Positions 37,667-46,971 of a DNA stretch of 64,000 bases are shown in pieces. Under the pieces are notes generated by a model that saw only the letters and a program-made list of their open reading frames with translations, ran no database searches and had not been told where the DNA came from. Position numbers and translations under genes: made by a program. Source of the stretch: Flavobacteriaceae bacterium (GTDB taxonomy: Bacteria > Bacteroidota > Bacteroidia > Flavobacteriales > Flavobacteriaceae); contig JAQWJJ010000007.1 in NCBI GenBank assembly GCA_029248405.1, forward strand, positions 1 through 64,000, read 5' to 3'. Numbering within the stretch: position 1 is the first letter of the stretch; every line of letters starts with the position of its first letter.

Positions 37667-39070
37667 TTATAGGTGCAAGGGTCTGTTCTCTGTGGCCGCA
37701 AGCGCTGCTTCTTTGATGGCTTCGGCATAAGTTGGGTGCGCATGACTCATCCGCGCCAAATCTTCTGCACTCGCTCTAAACTCCATAGCAGTAACCGCCT
37801 CAGCAATCAGGTCAGCGACCCGAGCGCCAACCATATGCACCCCGAGTATTTCGTCGGTATGGGCATCACTCAATATTTTGACAAAACCATCTAAGTCGCC
37901 ACTGGCTCGGCTGCGCCCGAGTGCACGCATTGGGAACTGACCGCTTTTGTATTGGGCACCCGAGGCCTTGAGTTGTTCTTCTGTTTGGCCTACTGAAGCC
38001 ACTTCTGGCCATGTATAAACCACACCAGGTATCAAATTATAATTGATGTGTGGTTTTTGACCCGCAATGAGTTCTGCAGCCATAACACCTTCCTCCTCTG
38101 CCTTGTGCGCCAGCATAGCACCACGCACAACATCTCCAATAGCGTACACATGTTCTAGATTGGTTTGTAGATGGTCATTGACCACAATTTGACCACGCTC
38201 ACTCACCTGAATTCCAGCATTTTCTAGACCAAGGCCTTCAGTAAACGGTCGTCGGCCAACACTCACCAAGCAGTAATCTCCTTCGAAAGACACTTCTGTT
38301 CCTTTTTTGTCTAAGGCTTTGACGCGCACCCCTTGATCAGTACGCGCTACGGCGTTAACTTGGTGGGATAGGTAAAACTTCACGCCTTGCTTTTTAAGAA
38401 CTTTAGTCAGTTCTTTACTTTGTGCACCATCCATAGTCGGAATGATGCGGTCTAAATATTCTATCACAGAAACTTCTGCTCCAAGTCTTTTGTAGACCTG
38501 ACCCAATTCTAATCCGATGACACCACCACCAATAATGATCAAATGTTTTGGAACCTCTTTAAGACCTAGTGCCTCGGTAGAAGTGATGATGCGTTCTTTG
38601 TCAATATTAATGAAGGGCAGAGATGATGGTTTACTACCAGTGGCAATGATGCTGTGCTTGGCTTTTATAGTTTCTGAAGACTCGGCGCCAGTCACCACAA
38701 TATGATGTGGATCTTGAAAAGACCCCACACCTTGGAGCACATCAATTTTATTTTTGTCCATCAGGTAGTCAATACCTTTGATGGTTTGCTCAACCACTCC
38801 ACGCTTTCTGGCCATCATCTGATCGAGATTCAATGAGATTTCTCCCGAAATGTCGATCCCATGCTCTTGCATGTGTTTATGGGCGTCTTCAAAATGGTGC
38901 GATGAATCTAAGAGGGCCTTACTTGGGATGCAACCTACATTAAGACAGGTACCACCAAGGGTGTTGTATTTCTCAATAAGAGCTGTTTTCATGCCCAATT
39001 GGGCACATCTAATAGCGGAAACATAACCACCAGGTCCAGATCCAATAACCACCACATCATAACTGCGCAT
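37667..39070 (-). CDS. lpdA: Dihydrolipoyl dehydrogenase
   Basis: The E3 flavoenzyme of 2-oxoacid dehydrogenase complexes. The 467 residues show the FAD site IGSGPGGY (9-16), redox cysteines Cys42 and Cys47 in GGTCLNVGCIPSK, the NAD-binding GGGVIGLELG and the catalytic His in SHAHPTYAEA. The ATG complement at 39068-39070 gives MRSYDVVVIG. Upstream, TTG-N20-TAACTTTA is a plausible promoter. Stand-alone position without E1 or E2 genes is common in this group. Confidence 0.96.
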   Translation of the reverse strand: MRSYDVVVIGSGPGGYVSAIRCAQLGMKTALIEKYNTLGGTCLNVGCIPSKALLDSSHHFEDAHKHMQEHGIDISGEISLNLDQMMARKRGVVEQTIKGIDYLMDKNKIDVLQGVGSFQDPHHIVVTGAESSETIKAKHSIIATGSKPSSLPFINIDKERIITSTEALGLKEVPKHLIIIGGGVIGLELGQVYKRLGAEVSVIEYLDRIIPTMDGAQSKELTKVLKKQGVKFYLSHQVNAVARTDQGVRVKALDKKGTEVSFEGDYCLVSVGRRPFTEGLGLENAGIQVSERGQIVVNDHLQTNLEHVYAIGDVVRGAMLAHKAEEEGVMAAELIAGQKPHINYNLIPGVVYTWPEVASVGQTEEQLKASGAQYKSGQFPMRALGRSRASGDLDGFVKILSDAHTDEILGVHMVGARVADLIAEAVTAMEFRASAEDLARMSHAHPTYAEAIKEAALAATENRPLHL

Positions 39071-39162
39071 ATTTGTGTTTTTAAAATGACGGTGTAAAGT
39101 TACGATACTGCAGCACAAAACACAATTCACCAGTAGTAAATTTTAAGCGGCAACAGGTCCAT

Positions 39163-39633
39163 CTAATCCTGAGGCATTGGGATCAGTTTTGTGGTGTTCT
39201 GCACCTGTTCGATCACAAAAGAGCTCTCGGTGCTGGCAATGTATTTGAGTGCGGTCAATTTGGTGACCAAAAAATGACGGAAGTGCGCCATGTCTTTGAC
39301 CAAGACCTTCAGTAAATAATCATAGGCACCACTCACGTGAAAACATTCAACCACCTCGTCCAAGCCGCGCACATCATTTTCAAATTCATTGAGCGATTTC
39401 TGGGCATGTTGGACGAGCTTGACGTGACAAAATACCATGAAACCTAATCCAATTTTTTCACGATCTAATAGGGCAACATAATCCTTTATCACACCACTCC
39501 GCTCTAATTTTTTAATGCGCTCATAGACTGCGGTTACGGACAAGTTTAATTTTAAGGCGAGTTGTTTATTCGTCTGCTTGGCATCGGTCTGAAGCGCCTC
39601 CAGTAAGATGAAGTCATTGGGATCTAAACGCAT
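39163..39633 (-). CDS. Lrp/AsnC-family transcription regulator (MdeR-like by position)
   Basis: A 156-residue regulator. The N-terminal helix-turn-helix reads DFILLEALQTDAKQTNKQLALKLNLSVTAVYERIKKLE and is followed by the RAM/AsnC ligand domain (FHVSGAYDYLLKVLVKDMAHF). Such proteins form octamers and respond to amino acids. It is divergent from a methionine gamma-lyase-like gene with 151 bases between. This matches the mdeR-mdeA arrangement of Pseudomonas putida, where the Lrp-type MdeR activates the lyase gene. Methionine as effector is an inference. Confidence 0.88.
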   Translation of the reverse strand: MRLDPNDFILLEALQTDAKQTNKQLALKLNLSVTAVYERIKKLERSGVIKDYVALLDREKIGLGFMVFCHVKLVQHAQKSLNEFENDVRGLDEVVECFHVSGAYDYLLKVLVKDMAHFRHFLVTKLTALKYIASTESSFVIEQVQNTTKLIPMPQD

Positions 39634-39714
39634 GATGAAAAATTTTCTGTTCTATAAGAGCAATTTAATGACTGGCTATCAATAAATCTATTAACCTTTA
39701 AAATTAATTAAAAA

Positions 39715-39772
39715 TCATCTAAATACAATACTAATTGTTGTCATTATGCCATTCATTACATAATTTAGATGA
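39715..39772. promoter_or_regulatory. Inverted repeat in the lrp-lyase intergenic region
   Basis: Perfect 10-bp arms TCATCTAAAT (39715-39724) and ATTTAGATGA (39763-39772), 38 bases apart, flanking the presumed promoter of the lyase gene. Centre-to-centre distance is 48 bases, close to 4.5 turns. It may be the Lrp-type regulator's binding site. Confidence 0.45.
39738..39768 (+). promoter_or_regulatory. Possible promoter of the methionine gamma-lyase-like gene
   Basis: TTG (39738-39740), 20 bases, TAATTTAG (39761-39768), one mismatch to TAnnTTTG. It lies 17 bases ahead of the ATG and within the inverted repeat, whose right arm overlaps the -7 element. Confidence 0.4.
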
Positions 39773-39784
39773 AAAATAATAATT

Positions 39785-40984
39785 ATGTCTTTTGATCCAG
39801 CAAACAATATTCAAGATCTTCAATATTTTGGTGAATTCGGTGGCGTGAATCCGAGTATATCAGATTCGTCCACATACACATTTCTCTCAGCCAAAACCAT
39901 GTTTGACACTTTTGAGGGCAATGCCGAGGGCTGTTACCTTTATTCGAGACACAGTACACCATCCAATTTATATCTCGGGCAAGCGCTTGCCGCCATGGAA
40001 GGCACACAAACAGCAACGGTCGCTGCGACAGGCATGGGTGCCATAACCCCAGCATTGATGCAGGTTTGTCAAGCTGGAGACCACATCGTGTCGAGCCGCA
40101 CCATTTATGGAGGAACCTATGCCTTTTTGAAAAACTTTACACCAAAATATGGCCTAGAGACCACCTTTGTGGACATCACCGATCTCCAACAGGTCGAAAA
40201 GGCGATTCAGCCCAATACCAAAATACTCTACTGCGAAACAGTCAGCAACCCTCTTCTTGAAGTGGCTGATATAGCGGCACTATCTGCATTAGCTAAAAAA
40301 CATGGCTTGTGGCTTATGGTCGACAATACATTCTCTCCACTAAGCATTGCGCCGGCGCAACTTGGCGCTGACGTGGTTCTGCATAGTCTTACCAAGTTCA
40401 TTAACGGGAGCAGTGACACTATGGGCGGGGTCATCTGCGGAACACAAGAATTCATTGATCAGCTGCGCAACGTTAATGACGGAGCCTGCATGCTGCTCGG
40501 CGCCAGTATGGACAGTTTGCGCGCCGCTTCAATACTGAAAAACCTCAGAACACTGCACATCCGAATCAAGCAACACAGTGCTAATGCCCAATATTTAGCC
40601 GAAAAATTTGAGGCAGACGGTCTGAAAACGGTATACCCGGGACTTGAATCACACAAGAGCCACAAGCAATTCACCAGGATGATGCATGCCGATTATGGCT
40701 ACGGCGGAATGCTCACCATAGATGCGGGCAGTTTGGACAAGGCCAACGCCTTAATGGAACTCATGCAAGAACGCAACTTAGGTTACCTCGCCGTGAGTCT
40801 AGGGTTCTATAAGACATTATTCAGCGCCCCTGGCACCTCGACCTCATCAGAGATCCCTCTCGAAGAACAAGCCCAAATGGGATTGACTGAAGGGCTGATT
40901 CGTTTTTCAATAGGTTTGGACAATGACATTGAACGGACGTATCAAATGATGCATGACTGCATGAAAGAGGTTGGTGTGCTGTAA
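39785..40984 (+). CDS. Cys/Met-metabolism PLP enzyme, methionine gamma-lyase-like
   Basis: A 399-residue fold-type I PLP enzyme of the gamma-lyase/transsulfuration family. The PLP lysine is Lys204 in SLTKFINGSSD, and RHSTPSNLYL and ATGMGAI are family motifs. At the position of Cys116 of Pseudomonas methionine gamma-lyase, the sequence reads YGGTYAF, so that residue is glycine (about 110). Specificity for methionine over cystathionine or O-acetylhomoserine is therefore uncertain. The divergent Lrp-type regulator supports a catabolic lyase releasing methanethiol, ammonia and 2-oxobutyrate. Confidence 0.82.
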   Translation: MSFDPANNIQDLQYFGEFGGVNPSISDSSTYTFLSAKTMFDTFEGNAEGCYLYSRHSTPSNLYLGQALAAMEGTQTATVAATGMGAITPALMQVCQAGDHIVSSRTIYGGTYAFLKNFTPKYGLETTFVDITDLQQVEKAIQPNTKILYCETVSNPLLEVADIAALSALAKKHGLWLMVDNTFSPLSIAPAQLGADVVLHSLTKFINGSSDTMGGVICGTQEFIDQLRNVNDGACMLLGASMDSLRAASILKNLRTLHIRIKQHSANAQYLAEKFEADGLKTVYPGLESHKSHKQFTRMMHADYGYGGMLTIDAGSLDKANALMELMQERNLGYLAVSLGFYKTLFSAPGTSTSSEIPLEEQAQMGLTEGLIRFSIGLDNDIERTYQMMHDCMKEVGVL

Positions 40985-40990
40985 TAACGA

Positions 40991-41941
40991 TCAATAAAGC
41001 ACGAGGATTTTGAGGTGCAACATGATCGTGCTTTCGATATTCTGCAGACAATACAACTCAAAATGATATCCATTTTGATCGACCCACTGCCTGTTCAAAC
41101 GCACGGCCCCTGCAGACTCACCATATAAATGACCCTGAATGTAGGCCTCCAGAGATACACCTTGTTCATTGATGAAACTTGTTTCGATGGTATTGAATTG
41201 CACCGAACCACTGGCGCCAGGCAAAACCTCAAATGGCCAATCCCATAAATGCACACCAGAGATTACCGATCCGTGCACCCCTAACTTGACTTGACCATTG
41301 ACATCCAAATCGGCCAGTGGGTCATCTGTATGCAATCCAACCAACCCCTCTTGATTGATCCGCAAGGCCTCTGTACCCTCAGACACATAGCTCAAAACAT
41401 GAGGTTCTGGGCTGTAAAACCCACTTTCTTCTTGCCCAAAATAAAGGCTCAAATCTGAAATAGACCCTGGGTCCAGCACTAATTCATTGAGGCGAGAAAT
41501 GGCGCCGAGATCCATAAAATAATTATTATTGTCCCAATCAATGATCCGACGACTCAACCAAAGATCTTTGTTGCTCGCCGCAGAGGTTCCGACATACAGA
41601 TGCCCTTGATCATAGCCCATGCCCTGCCCCAACCACTGCCAACTCAGATCAGGGTCAAAGGCCTGCAGCCTATGCCATTGCTGCTCCTGGTAATAATATA
41701 GTCCTGTCCCATAATCCAAAAGCTGATTGTTGTTATAAACCAATAATCCAGAAACCGCATGAATTAAGGGAGACAAACCTGCTGCAGACCTATCGGCCAG
41801 AGTCACACGAGGCAACAAAAGCCCTTTGTCGTTTGCCGTCAAATCCAAAATCGCTGAGGAGTCTGGTCGCATTGTGCCAATACCGACCTGCGCTTGCAGC
41901 GCGCCTGCAAAACACAGCAATAAAAAACGCAATAAACTCAT
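40991..41941 (-). CDS. Secreted protein with Bacteroidota 'GIGTxxPDxSAxLDL' N-terminal module
   Basis: A 316-residue exported protein. A signal peptide ends about residue 18 (GALQAQ). It is followed by VGIGTMRPDSSAILDLTANDKGLLLPRVTL, a module seen at the N-terminus of many Bacteroidota surface and tail-fibre-like proteins. The middle has short beta repeats and a second GLHTDDPLADLDVNGQVKLG of the same kind, as in adhesin/fibre structures. It ends with a hydrophobic stretch (IMLHLKILVLY). Function is unknown; a surface structural role is likely. It converges with the lyase gene, 6 bases apart. Confidence 0.7.
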   Translation of the reverse strand: MSLLRFLLLCFAGALQAQVGIGTMRPDSSAILDLTANDKGLLLPRVTLADRSAAGLSPLIHAVSGLLVYNNNQLLDYGTGLYYYQEQQWHRLQAFDPDLSWQWLGQGMGYDQGHLYVGTSAASNKDLWLSRRIIDWDNNNYFMDLGAISRLNELVLDPGSISDLSLYFGQEESGFYSPEPHVLSYVSEGTEALRINQEGLVGLHTDDPLADLDVNGQVKLGVHGSVISGVHLWDWPFEVLPGASGSVQFNTIETSFINEQGVSLEAYIQGHLYGESAGAVRLNRQWVDQNGYHFELYCLQNIESTIMLHLKILVLY

Positions 41942-42089
41942 TAATTGCCTAAAGGTTCAAGGGAGCATTAGGCAAAAATATCACGTTATTACGCTGCCAA
42001 AAAACGATCCTTGAGATCATTTATGAATTGAATGAGTCATTTGCACAATCATCAGCAAAATCGTAACATTACATTGTTAATATCAGAAC

Positions 42090-43565
42090 ATGAATCAGAC
42101 ACCGCAACAACCCAATACCACCAAACCAAATCTCCCAATATACCAAGCATTGATTCCCGTACTTGTTCTTGTATTCTTGTTATTCTTCAACGTTCTATTT
42201 GCCTTTGGAGATGACGCATTGAGCGGGAGCAATCAATTTCTTCTGCTCATTGGTGCTGCTATTGCTGTCTTGGTGGGCTTGGCCAATAAAATTTCATTTG
42301 AGGCCATGATGGACGAAGTGGCGGAAAATGTCAAAAGCACTAGCGGAGCAATTTTGATTCTGCTAATGGTTGGTGCCTTGTCCGGTACATGGCTGATCAG
42401 CGGCATCATTCCAAGCATGATTTATTATGGTATGGAATTACTCACACCAAGTATTTTTTTGGCTTCAGCAGTGGTCATATGTGCCATCATCTCAATAGCC
42501 ACCGGAAGCAGCTGGACCACTTCAGCCACAATTGGTATCGCCCTGATCGGTATTGCCGACGCCTTGGGCATCCCTCTTGGCATGGCCGCTGGAGCAATCA
42601 TTTCCGGTGCGTACTTTGGAGATAAATTATCTCCGATGAGCGACACGACCAATTTAGCTCCTGCCATGGCAGGCACTGACTTATTTACTCATATCCGTTA
42701 CATGACTTATACAACCTTGCCGAGTTTTATAGTCACTATGGTTGTTTTCATCATCATTGGCTTGACCCTTGAGCCTAATGGACAGGTCCAGACCAACGAC
42801 CTTCTAGCCGCCATTAATGATACGTTCTACATCAGTCCTTGGCTATTTGTTGTGCCCATTGCGGTGATTATTTTGGTGGTCAAAAAAACACCACCATTGA
42901 TTGCACTTTTCCTTGGGACTATAGGTGGAGGCGTCACTGCGCTTTTGGCACAACCTGATATTGTTGCTTATTTAGGTGGTGGAACCGATCTCAATCTGCT
43001 TACAGGCTACAAAGGTTTGATCAACGCCATCACAGTTGATACAGCGATTCCCACCTCGTTCGAACCGCTAAATGATCTATTTGCATCAGGGGGTATGGCG
43101 GGAATGTTGGGGACCATTTGGCTCATCATCTGTGCCATGGTTTTTGGCGGTGTTATGGATGCTATTGGCGCCTTGAGCGCGATCAGTGCAGCACTGCTTA
43201 AGATGTTTCATTCGACATTTGGTTTATTTGCCAGTACTGTGGCCAGTTGTTTGGCCATCAATATTGCGGCAAGTGATCAATATCTGGCAATTGTCATTCC
43301 AGGAAAAATGTATGCTCAGGCTTTTAAAGAGAAGGAATTAGCACCAGAAAATCTGTCCAGAACACTAGAAGACAGCGGAACAGTAACCTCTGCTTTAATA
43401 CCTTGGAACACTTGTGGCGCCTATCAAAGCGGTGTTCTGGGTGTCGACACACTGTCTTATGCCGGATATGCCGTATTCAACTGGCTGAGTCCCTTTATGA
43501 CGTTATTATTTGCGGCATTCCGAATCAAAATCAGAACATTGGCTCAAGCCCAAAAATCAAAATAA
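42090..43565 (+). CDS. nhaC: NhaC-type Na+/H+ antiporter
   Basis: A 491-residue inner-membrane antiporter with about eleven hydrophobic segments. Family motifs: TGSSWTTSATIGIALIGIADALGIP, GAYFGDKLSPMSDTTNLAPA and the C-terminal ENLSRTLEDSGTVTSALIPWNTCGAY. These fit the NhaC/MleN group, which exchanges sodium for protons (in some members together with an organic acid). A marine organism would use it for sodium extrusion. Another substrate linked to the lyase three genes back cannot be excluded. Confidence 0.92.
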   Translation: MNQTPQQPNTTKPNLPIYQALIPVLVLVFLLFFNVLFAFGDDALSGSNQFLLLIGAAIAVLVGLANKISFEAMMDEVAENVKSTSGAILILLMVGALSGTWLISGIIPSMIYYGMELLTPSIFLASAVVICAIISIATGSSWTTSATIGIALIGIADALGIPLGMAAGAIISGAYFGDKLSPMSDTTNLAPAMAGTDLFTHIRYMTYTTLPSFIVTMVVFIIIGLTLEPNGQVQTNDLLAAINDTFYISPWLFVVPIAVIILVVKKTPPLIALFLGTIGGGVTALLAQPDIVAYLGGGTDLNLLTGYKGLINAITVDTAIPTSFEPLNDLFASGGMAGMLGTIWLIICAMVFGGVMDAIGALSAISAALLKMFHSTFGLFASTVASCLAINIAASDQYLAIVIPGKMYAQAFKEKELAPENLSRTLEDSGTVTSALIPWNTCGAYQSGVLGVDTLSYAGYAVFNWLSPFMTLLFAAFRIKIRTLAQAQKSK

Positions 43566-43597
43566 ATCTATTAATCTATAAACATTAATTGACGCAT

Positions 43598-44104
43598 ATG
43601 GCTCATATCACCCTTGGGGGTAACCCAACAAACACTTGCGGAACACTGCCCGCCAACAAGACAAAAGCAACAGATTTCGTGCTTTTCGACAAAGACTTAT
43701 CAGCACGTTCTCTGAAGGATTATGCAGGAAAAAATTTAATCCTCAATATTTTCCCTAGTGTTGATACTGGCGTATGCAGTGCCTCGGTTCGTGCCTTCAA
43801 TAAACACGCCACCGATCTTGACAATACAGTGGTTTTGTGTATTTCGCGAGATCTGCCGTTTGCCCAATCCCGTTTTTGTGGTGCCGAAGGACTCGATCAA
43901 GTCGTCCTTTTGAGTGATTTTAAAACAGGGCAATTTGGACATGATTATGGCGTCAATATACAAGGCGGAGCTTTTGATGGGCTTCATGCGAGGGCTGTTG
44001 TTGTATTGAACGAAAATCACGAAGTGGTTTATAGTGAATTGGTCTCTGAAATCGGACATGAGCCTCAATACGAAGCCGCGATTGCCGCTGCGCGTCATTC
44101 TTAA
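43598..44104 (+). CDS. tpx: Thiol peroxidase
   Basis: A 168-residue atypical 2-Cys peroxiredoxin that reduces hydroperoxides with thioredoxin. The peroxidatic Cys60 lies in FPSVDTGVCSASVR (the usual TPVC reads TGVC) and the resolving Cys94 in RFCGAEGLD. The ATG at 43598 is preferred over an in-frame TTG three codons earlier. Its stop overlaps the dgkA ATG by one base (TAATG), so the two are co-translated. Confidence 0.94.
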   Translation: MAHITLGGNPTNTCGTLPANKTKATDFVLFDKDLSARSLKDYAGKNLILNIFPSVDTGVCSASVRAFNKHATDLDNTVVLCISRDLPFAQSRFCGAEGLDQVVLLSDFKTGQFGHDYGVNIQGGAFDGLHARAVVVLNENHEVVYSELVSEIGHEPQYEAAIAAARHS

Positions 44105-44454
44105 TGCAAAAACAAAGCACCATACAAGCCATGAAAATTGCGGGCAAAGGAGCCCTCATGCTCTTGTCCGAACGCAGTATTAAATGGCAATTGGTCGCGG
44201 GAGCCCTCATTACCATTACTGGCATTTGTGTTGGGCTTACGCCTTTCGAGTGGGCCCTACAAACCTTAGCTATTGGCCTGGTCTTGTGCACCGAAGGGGT
44301 CAATACAGCCATTGAACACTTGGCCGATTTTGTGGAACCAAAATATGACCTGGCCATTGGCCGCCTCAAAGATATAGCGGCTGGCGCTGTGTTTTTGGCG
44401 GCAATGACCGCCCTCCTTGTGGCGACATTCATTTATTTACCAAAACTCCTTTGA
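44104..44454 (+). CDS. dgkA: Diacylglycerol (undecaprenol) kinase family protein
   Basis: A 116-residue inner-membrane kinase with three transmembrane helices. The conserved EGVNTAIEHLADFVEPKYDLAIGRLKDIAAGAV segment contains the catalytic glutamate and the ATP-binding acidic residues. It phosphorylates diacylglycerol, or undecaprenol in many Gram-positives, to recycle lipid carriers. It follows tpx without a gap and precedes ftsK, an order common in Flavobacteriia. Confidence 0.9.
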   Translation: MQKQSTIQAMKIAGKGALMLLSERSIKWQLVAGALITITGICVGLTPFEWALQTLAIGLVLCTEGVNTAIEHLADFVEPKYDLAIGRLKDIAAGAVFLAAMTALLVATFIYLPKLL

Positions 44455-44491
44455 CCAGCAATTTAAACTTTCATACTCAAGCCTATCCTCG

Positions 44492-44499
44492 TATATTTG
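44492..44499 (+). promoter_or_regulatory. -7 element upstream of ftsK
   Basis: TATATTTG matches TAnnTTTG and is 21 bases ahead of the ftsK ATG. No TTG lies at the expected distance upstream. Confidence 0.35.
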
Positions 44500-44520
44500 T
44501 CAGGCCACTAATCCGTTACG

Positions 44521-46971
44521 ATGATTTTCAAACGTCAAGCTAAAAAACCAAAAAGCGCTCGAACAACCAAGTCAAGCACACCCGCATGGCAAATGTCCAA
44601 GCAGCAAACGGTCTTGTTTGGAAGTTTTTTGGCATTATTCGGGATTGGCTTGATCATTTCTTTTACGTCCTACCTATTGCACTGGCAGAATGACCAGAGT
44701 GAATTAGGCCTCTGGGCCAGACATTCTGCTGTCGACAACTGGCTCAGCCACCTGGGCAGTAATCTAGGACACCTTTTTATTTACAATGGATTTGGTGTTG
44801 CTGCCTATATCCTGTCTTCATTAGTCACCATCAGTGGTGTTTATTTATTTCTCAGTCTGAACCGAAAACCATTACAAAAATTATGGTTTTGGGGCTTATA
44901 CCTCATGTTATGGATTTCCATAACCTCCGGATTCTTTGCTGGTGATGTCCCCTTAATTAGTGGTATTGTAGGATTTGAAATGAACGATCTGCTCCAAGAT
45001 TATATGGGTTTTGCGGGCACAGTGCTCTTGATGACCTTCATGGGTCTGGTCTATCTGGTCATCAGGCTCAAGTGGACTCCTGACGGCATGGTTCGTGGCG
45101 TAAAAGCGCTGGTGGCCAAAGGCAAGAAGCCTGATGCCGACATTTTAGCCGATGGTGATGATTCAGCAACACAAGAGGATGAGGCCAGCAGTCCGGAACA
45201 CATCTTTGACGCACCAGAAGAACCTCAAGAATCCATGATGGCGTCTGACATGCACCAGTCCCGAGATACCGCAGAAAATACTGGGACAGCCGCAAATAGT
45301 GAGCCGGACAAAGTGGCCATCACCGATAAGGTTTCTCATGCCCCGTCCAGCAATAACGTATCCGATAACGATAGTGATGGCGTCAAGATGGAGATCGAAA
45401 CCGTTCAAGAGGAAGAAATCGTTCCATTAACGGGCAGCGAAAAATTAGTTGCTGACTTTGGTTTTTTTGACCCGACATTGGAACTCAAGAATTACAAATT
45501 TCCCTCAATTGATCTGCTCAAAGATTATTCTGGCGGAAAAGGCATTACCATCAATGAACAAGAGCTTGAGGAATACAAAAACAAAATCATCAGCACCCTC
45601 AACAATTATAATATTGGTATTGCGAGTATTAAGGCCACGATTGGACCGACGGTGACCCTCTACGAAATTGTACCCGAGGCCGGTATCCGTATTTCCAAAA
45701 TCAAGAACTTAGAAGATGACATCGCACTATCTTTATCTGCGTTGGGCATAAGGATCATTGCACCGATCCCAGGCAAAGGCACAATTGGGATTGAAGTGCC
45801 CAATAAATCTCCTCAAATGGTCTCGATGCGGAGCGTCATCAGTTCGCCAAAATTTCAAAAGGCAGAAATGGAACTCCCTCTAGCATTGGGCAAGACAATC
45901 AATAACGAAACCTTTGTGGTTGACTTGGCCAAAATGCCACACCTGTTAATGGCTGGTGCTACAGGGCAAGGAAAATCAGTAGGACTGAATGCCATACTGG
46001 CATCTCTATTGTATAAAAAACACCCTGCTGAAGTCAAGTTTGTTTTAGTAGATCCCAAAAAAGTAGAACTCACTTTATTTAATAAAATAGAACGACATTA
46101 CCTGGCCAAACTCCCAGATACAGACGAGGCGATCATCACCGACACGACCAAAGTGATCCACACGCTCAATTCGCTTTGTATCGAAATGGACCAACGCTAT
46201 GATTTGCTTAAAGATGCCATGGTGCGCAACATCAAGGAGTATAATGAAAAATTCAAGTCGCGCAAACTCAGTCCAAACGACGGCCATCGTTACTTGCCTT
46301 ATATTGTCTTAGTGATCGATGAATTTGCCGATTTGATCATGACCGCCGGGAAGGAGGTAGAGACGCCAATCGCACGTCTGGCGCAATTGGCTAGAGCCAT
46401 CGGAATCCATTTGATCATTGCCACCCAACGCCCGTCGGTCAATGTCATTACCGGAATCATAAAGGCCAATTTCCCCGCAAGAATCGCCTTTAGAGTCACC
46501 AGTAAAATTGATTCCAGAACCATTCTCGACAGCTCCGGAGCGGATCAATTGATTGGACGGGGTGATTTACTCTTTACACAAGGCAATGAATTAGTCCGTT
46601 TACAATGTGCATTTTTGGACACTCCTGAGGTTGCGGACATCACAGAATACATAGGCGCTCAAAAAGCCTATTCTAGTGCACACATCCTGCCAGAATATGT
46701 CAGTGAAGACAGTGGCACGAGTCTTGATATCAATGTAGATGAACGGGACGCCCTATTCCGACAAGCCGCAGAGGTCTTGGTCATTGCTCAGCAAGGATCG
46801 GCCTCGCTTTTGCAGCGAAAGCTGAAACTTGGTTATAACCGAGCCGGACGCATTATTGATCAACTCGAGGCAGCGGGAATTGTCGGACCATTTGAAGGCA
46901 GTAAGGCACGCCAAATACTGATCCCAAGTATCGACGCATTAAACAATCTTTTAGACAATGGTGAAGAATAA
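44521..46971 (+). CDS. ftsK: FtsK/SpoIIIE DNA translocase
   Basis: Pumps chromosome ends through the closing septum and activates dimer resolution. The 816 residues comprise four N-terminal transmembrane helices (about 20-190) and an acidic low-complexity linker (about 215-310). The AAA+ motor has Walker A GATGQGKSVG (around residue 480) and Walker B VLVIDEFADLI, and a C-terminal winged-helix gamma domain (QGSASLLQRKLKLGYNRAGRIIDQLE) reads DNA polarity signals. All parts are complete. It overlaps lolA by 14 bases. Confidence 0.96.
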   Translation: MIFKRQAKKPKSARTTKSSTPAWQMSKQQTVLFGSFLALFGIGLIISFTSYLLHWQNDQSELGLWARHSAVDNWLSHLGSNLGHLFIYNGFGVAAYILSSLVTISGVYLFLSLNRKPLQKLWFWGLYLMLWISITSGFFAGDVPLISGIVGFEMNDLLQDYMGFAGTVLLMTFMGLVYLVIRLKWTPDGMVRGVKALVAKGKKPDADILADGDDSATQEDEASSPEHIFDAPEEPQESMMASDMHQSRDTAENTGTAANSEPDKVAITDKVSHAPSSNNVSDNDSDGVKMEIETVQEEEIVPLTGSEKLVADFGFFDPTLELKNYKFPSIDLLKDYSGGKGITINEQELEEYKNKIISTLNNYNIGIASIKATIGPTVTLYEIVPEAGIRISKIKNLEDDIALSLSALGIRIIAPIPGKGTIGIEVPNKSPQMVSMRSVISSPKFQKAEMELPLALGKTINNETFVVDLAKMPHLLMAGATGQGKSVGLNAILASLLYKKHPAEVKFVLVDPKKVELTLFNKIERHYLAKLPDTDEAIITDTTKVIHTLNSLCIEMDQRYDLLKDAMVRNIKEYNEKFKSRKLSPNDGHRYLPYIVLVIDEFADLIMTAGKEVETPIARLAQLARAIGIHLIIATQRPSVNVITGIIKANFPARIAFRVTSKIDSRTILDSSGADQLIGRGDLLFTQGNELVRLQCAFLDTPEVADITEYIGAQKAYSSAHILPEYVSEDSGTSLDINVDERDALFRQAAEVLVIAQQGSASLLQRKLKLGYNRAGRIIDQLEAAGIVGPFEGSKARQILIPSIDALNNLLDNGEE

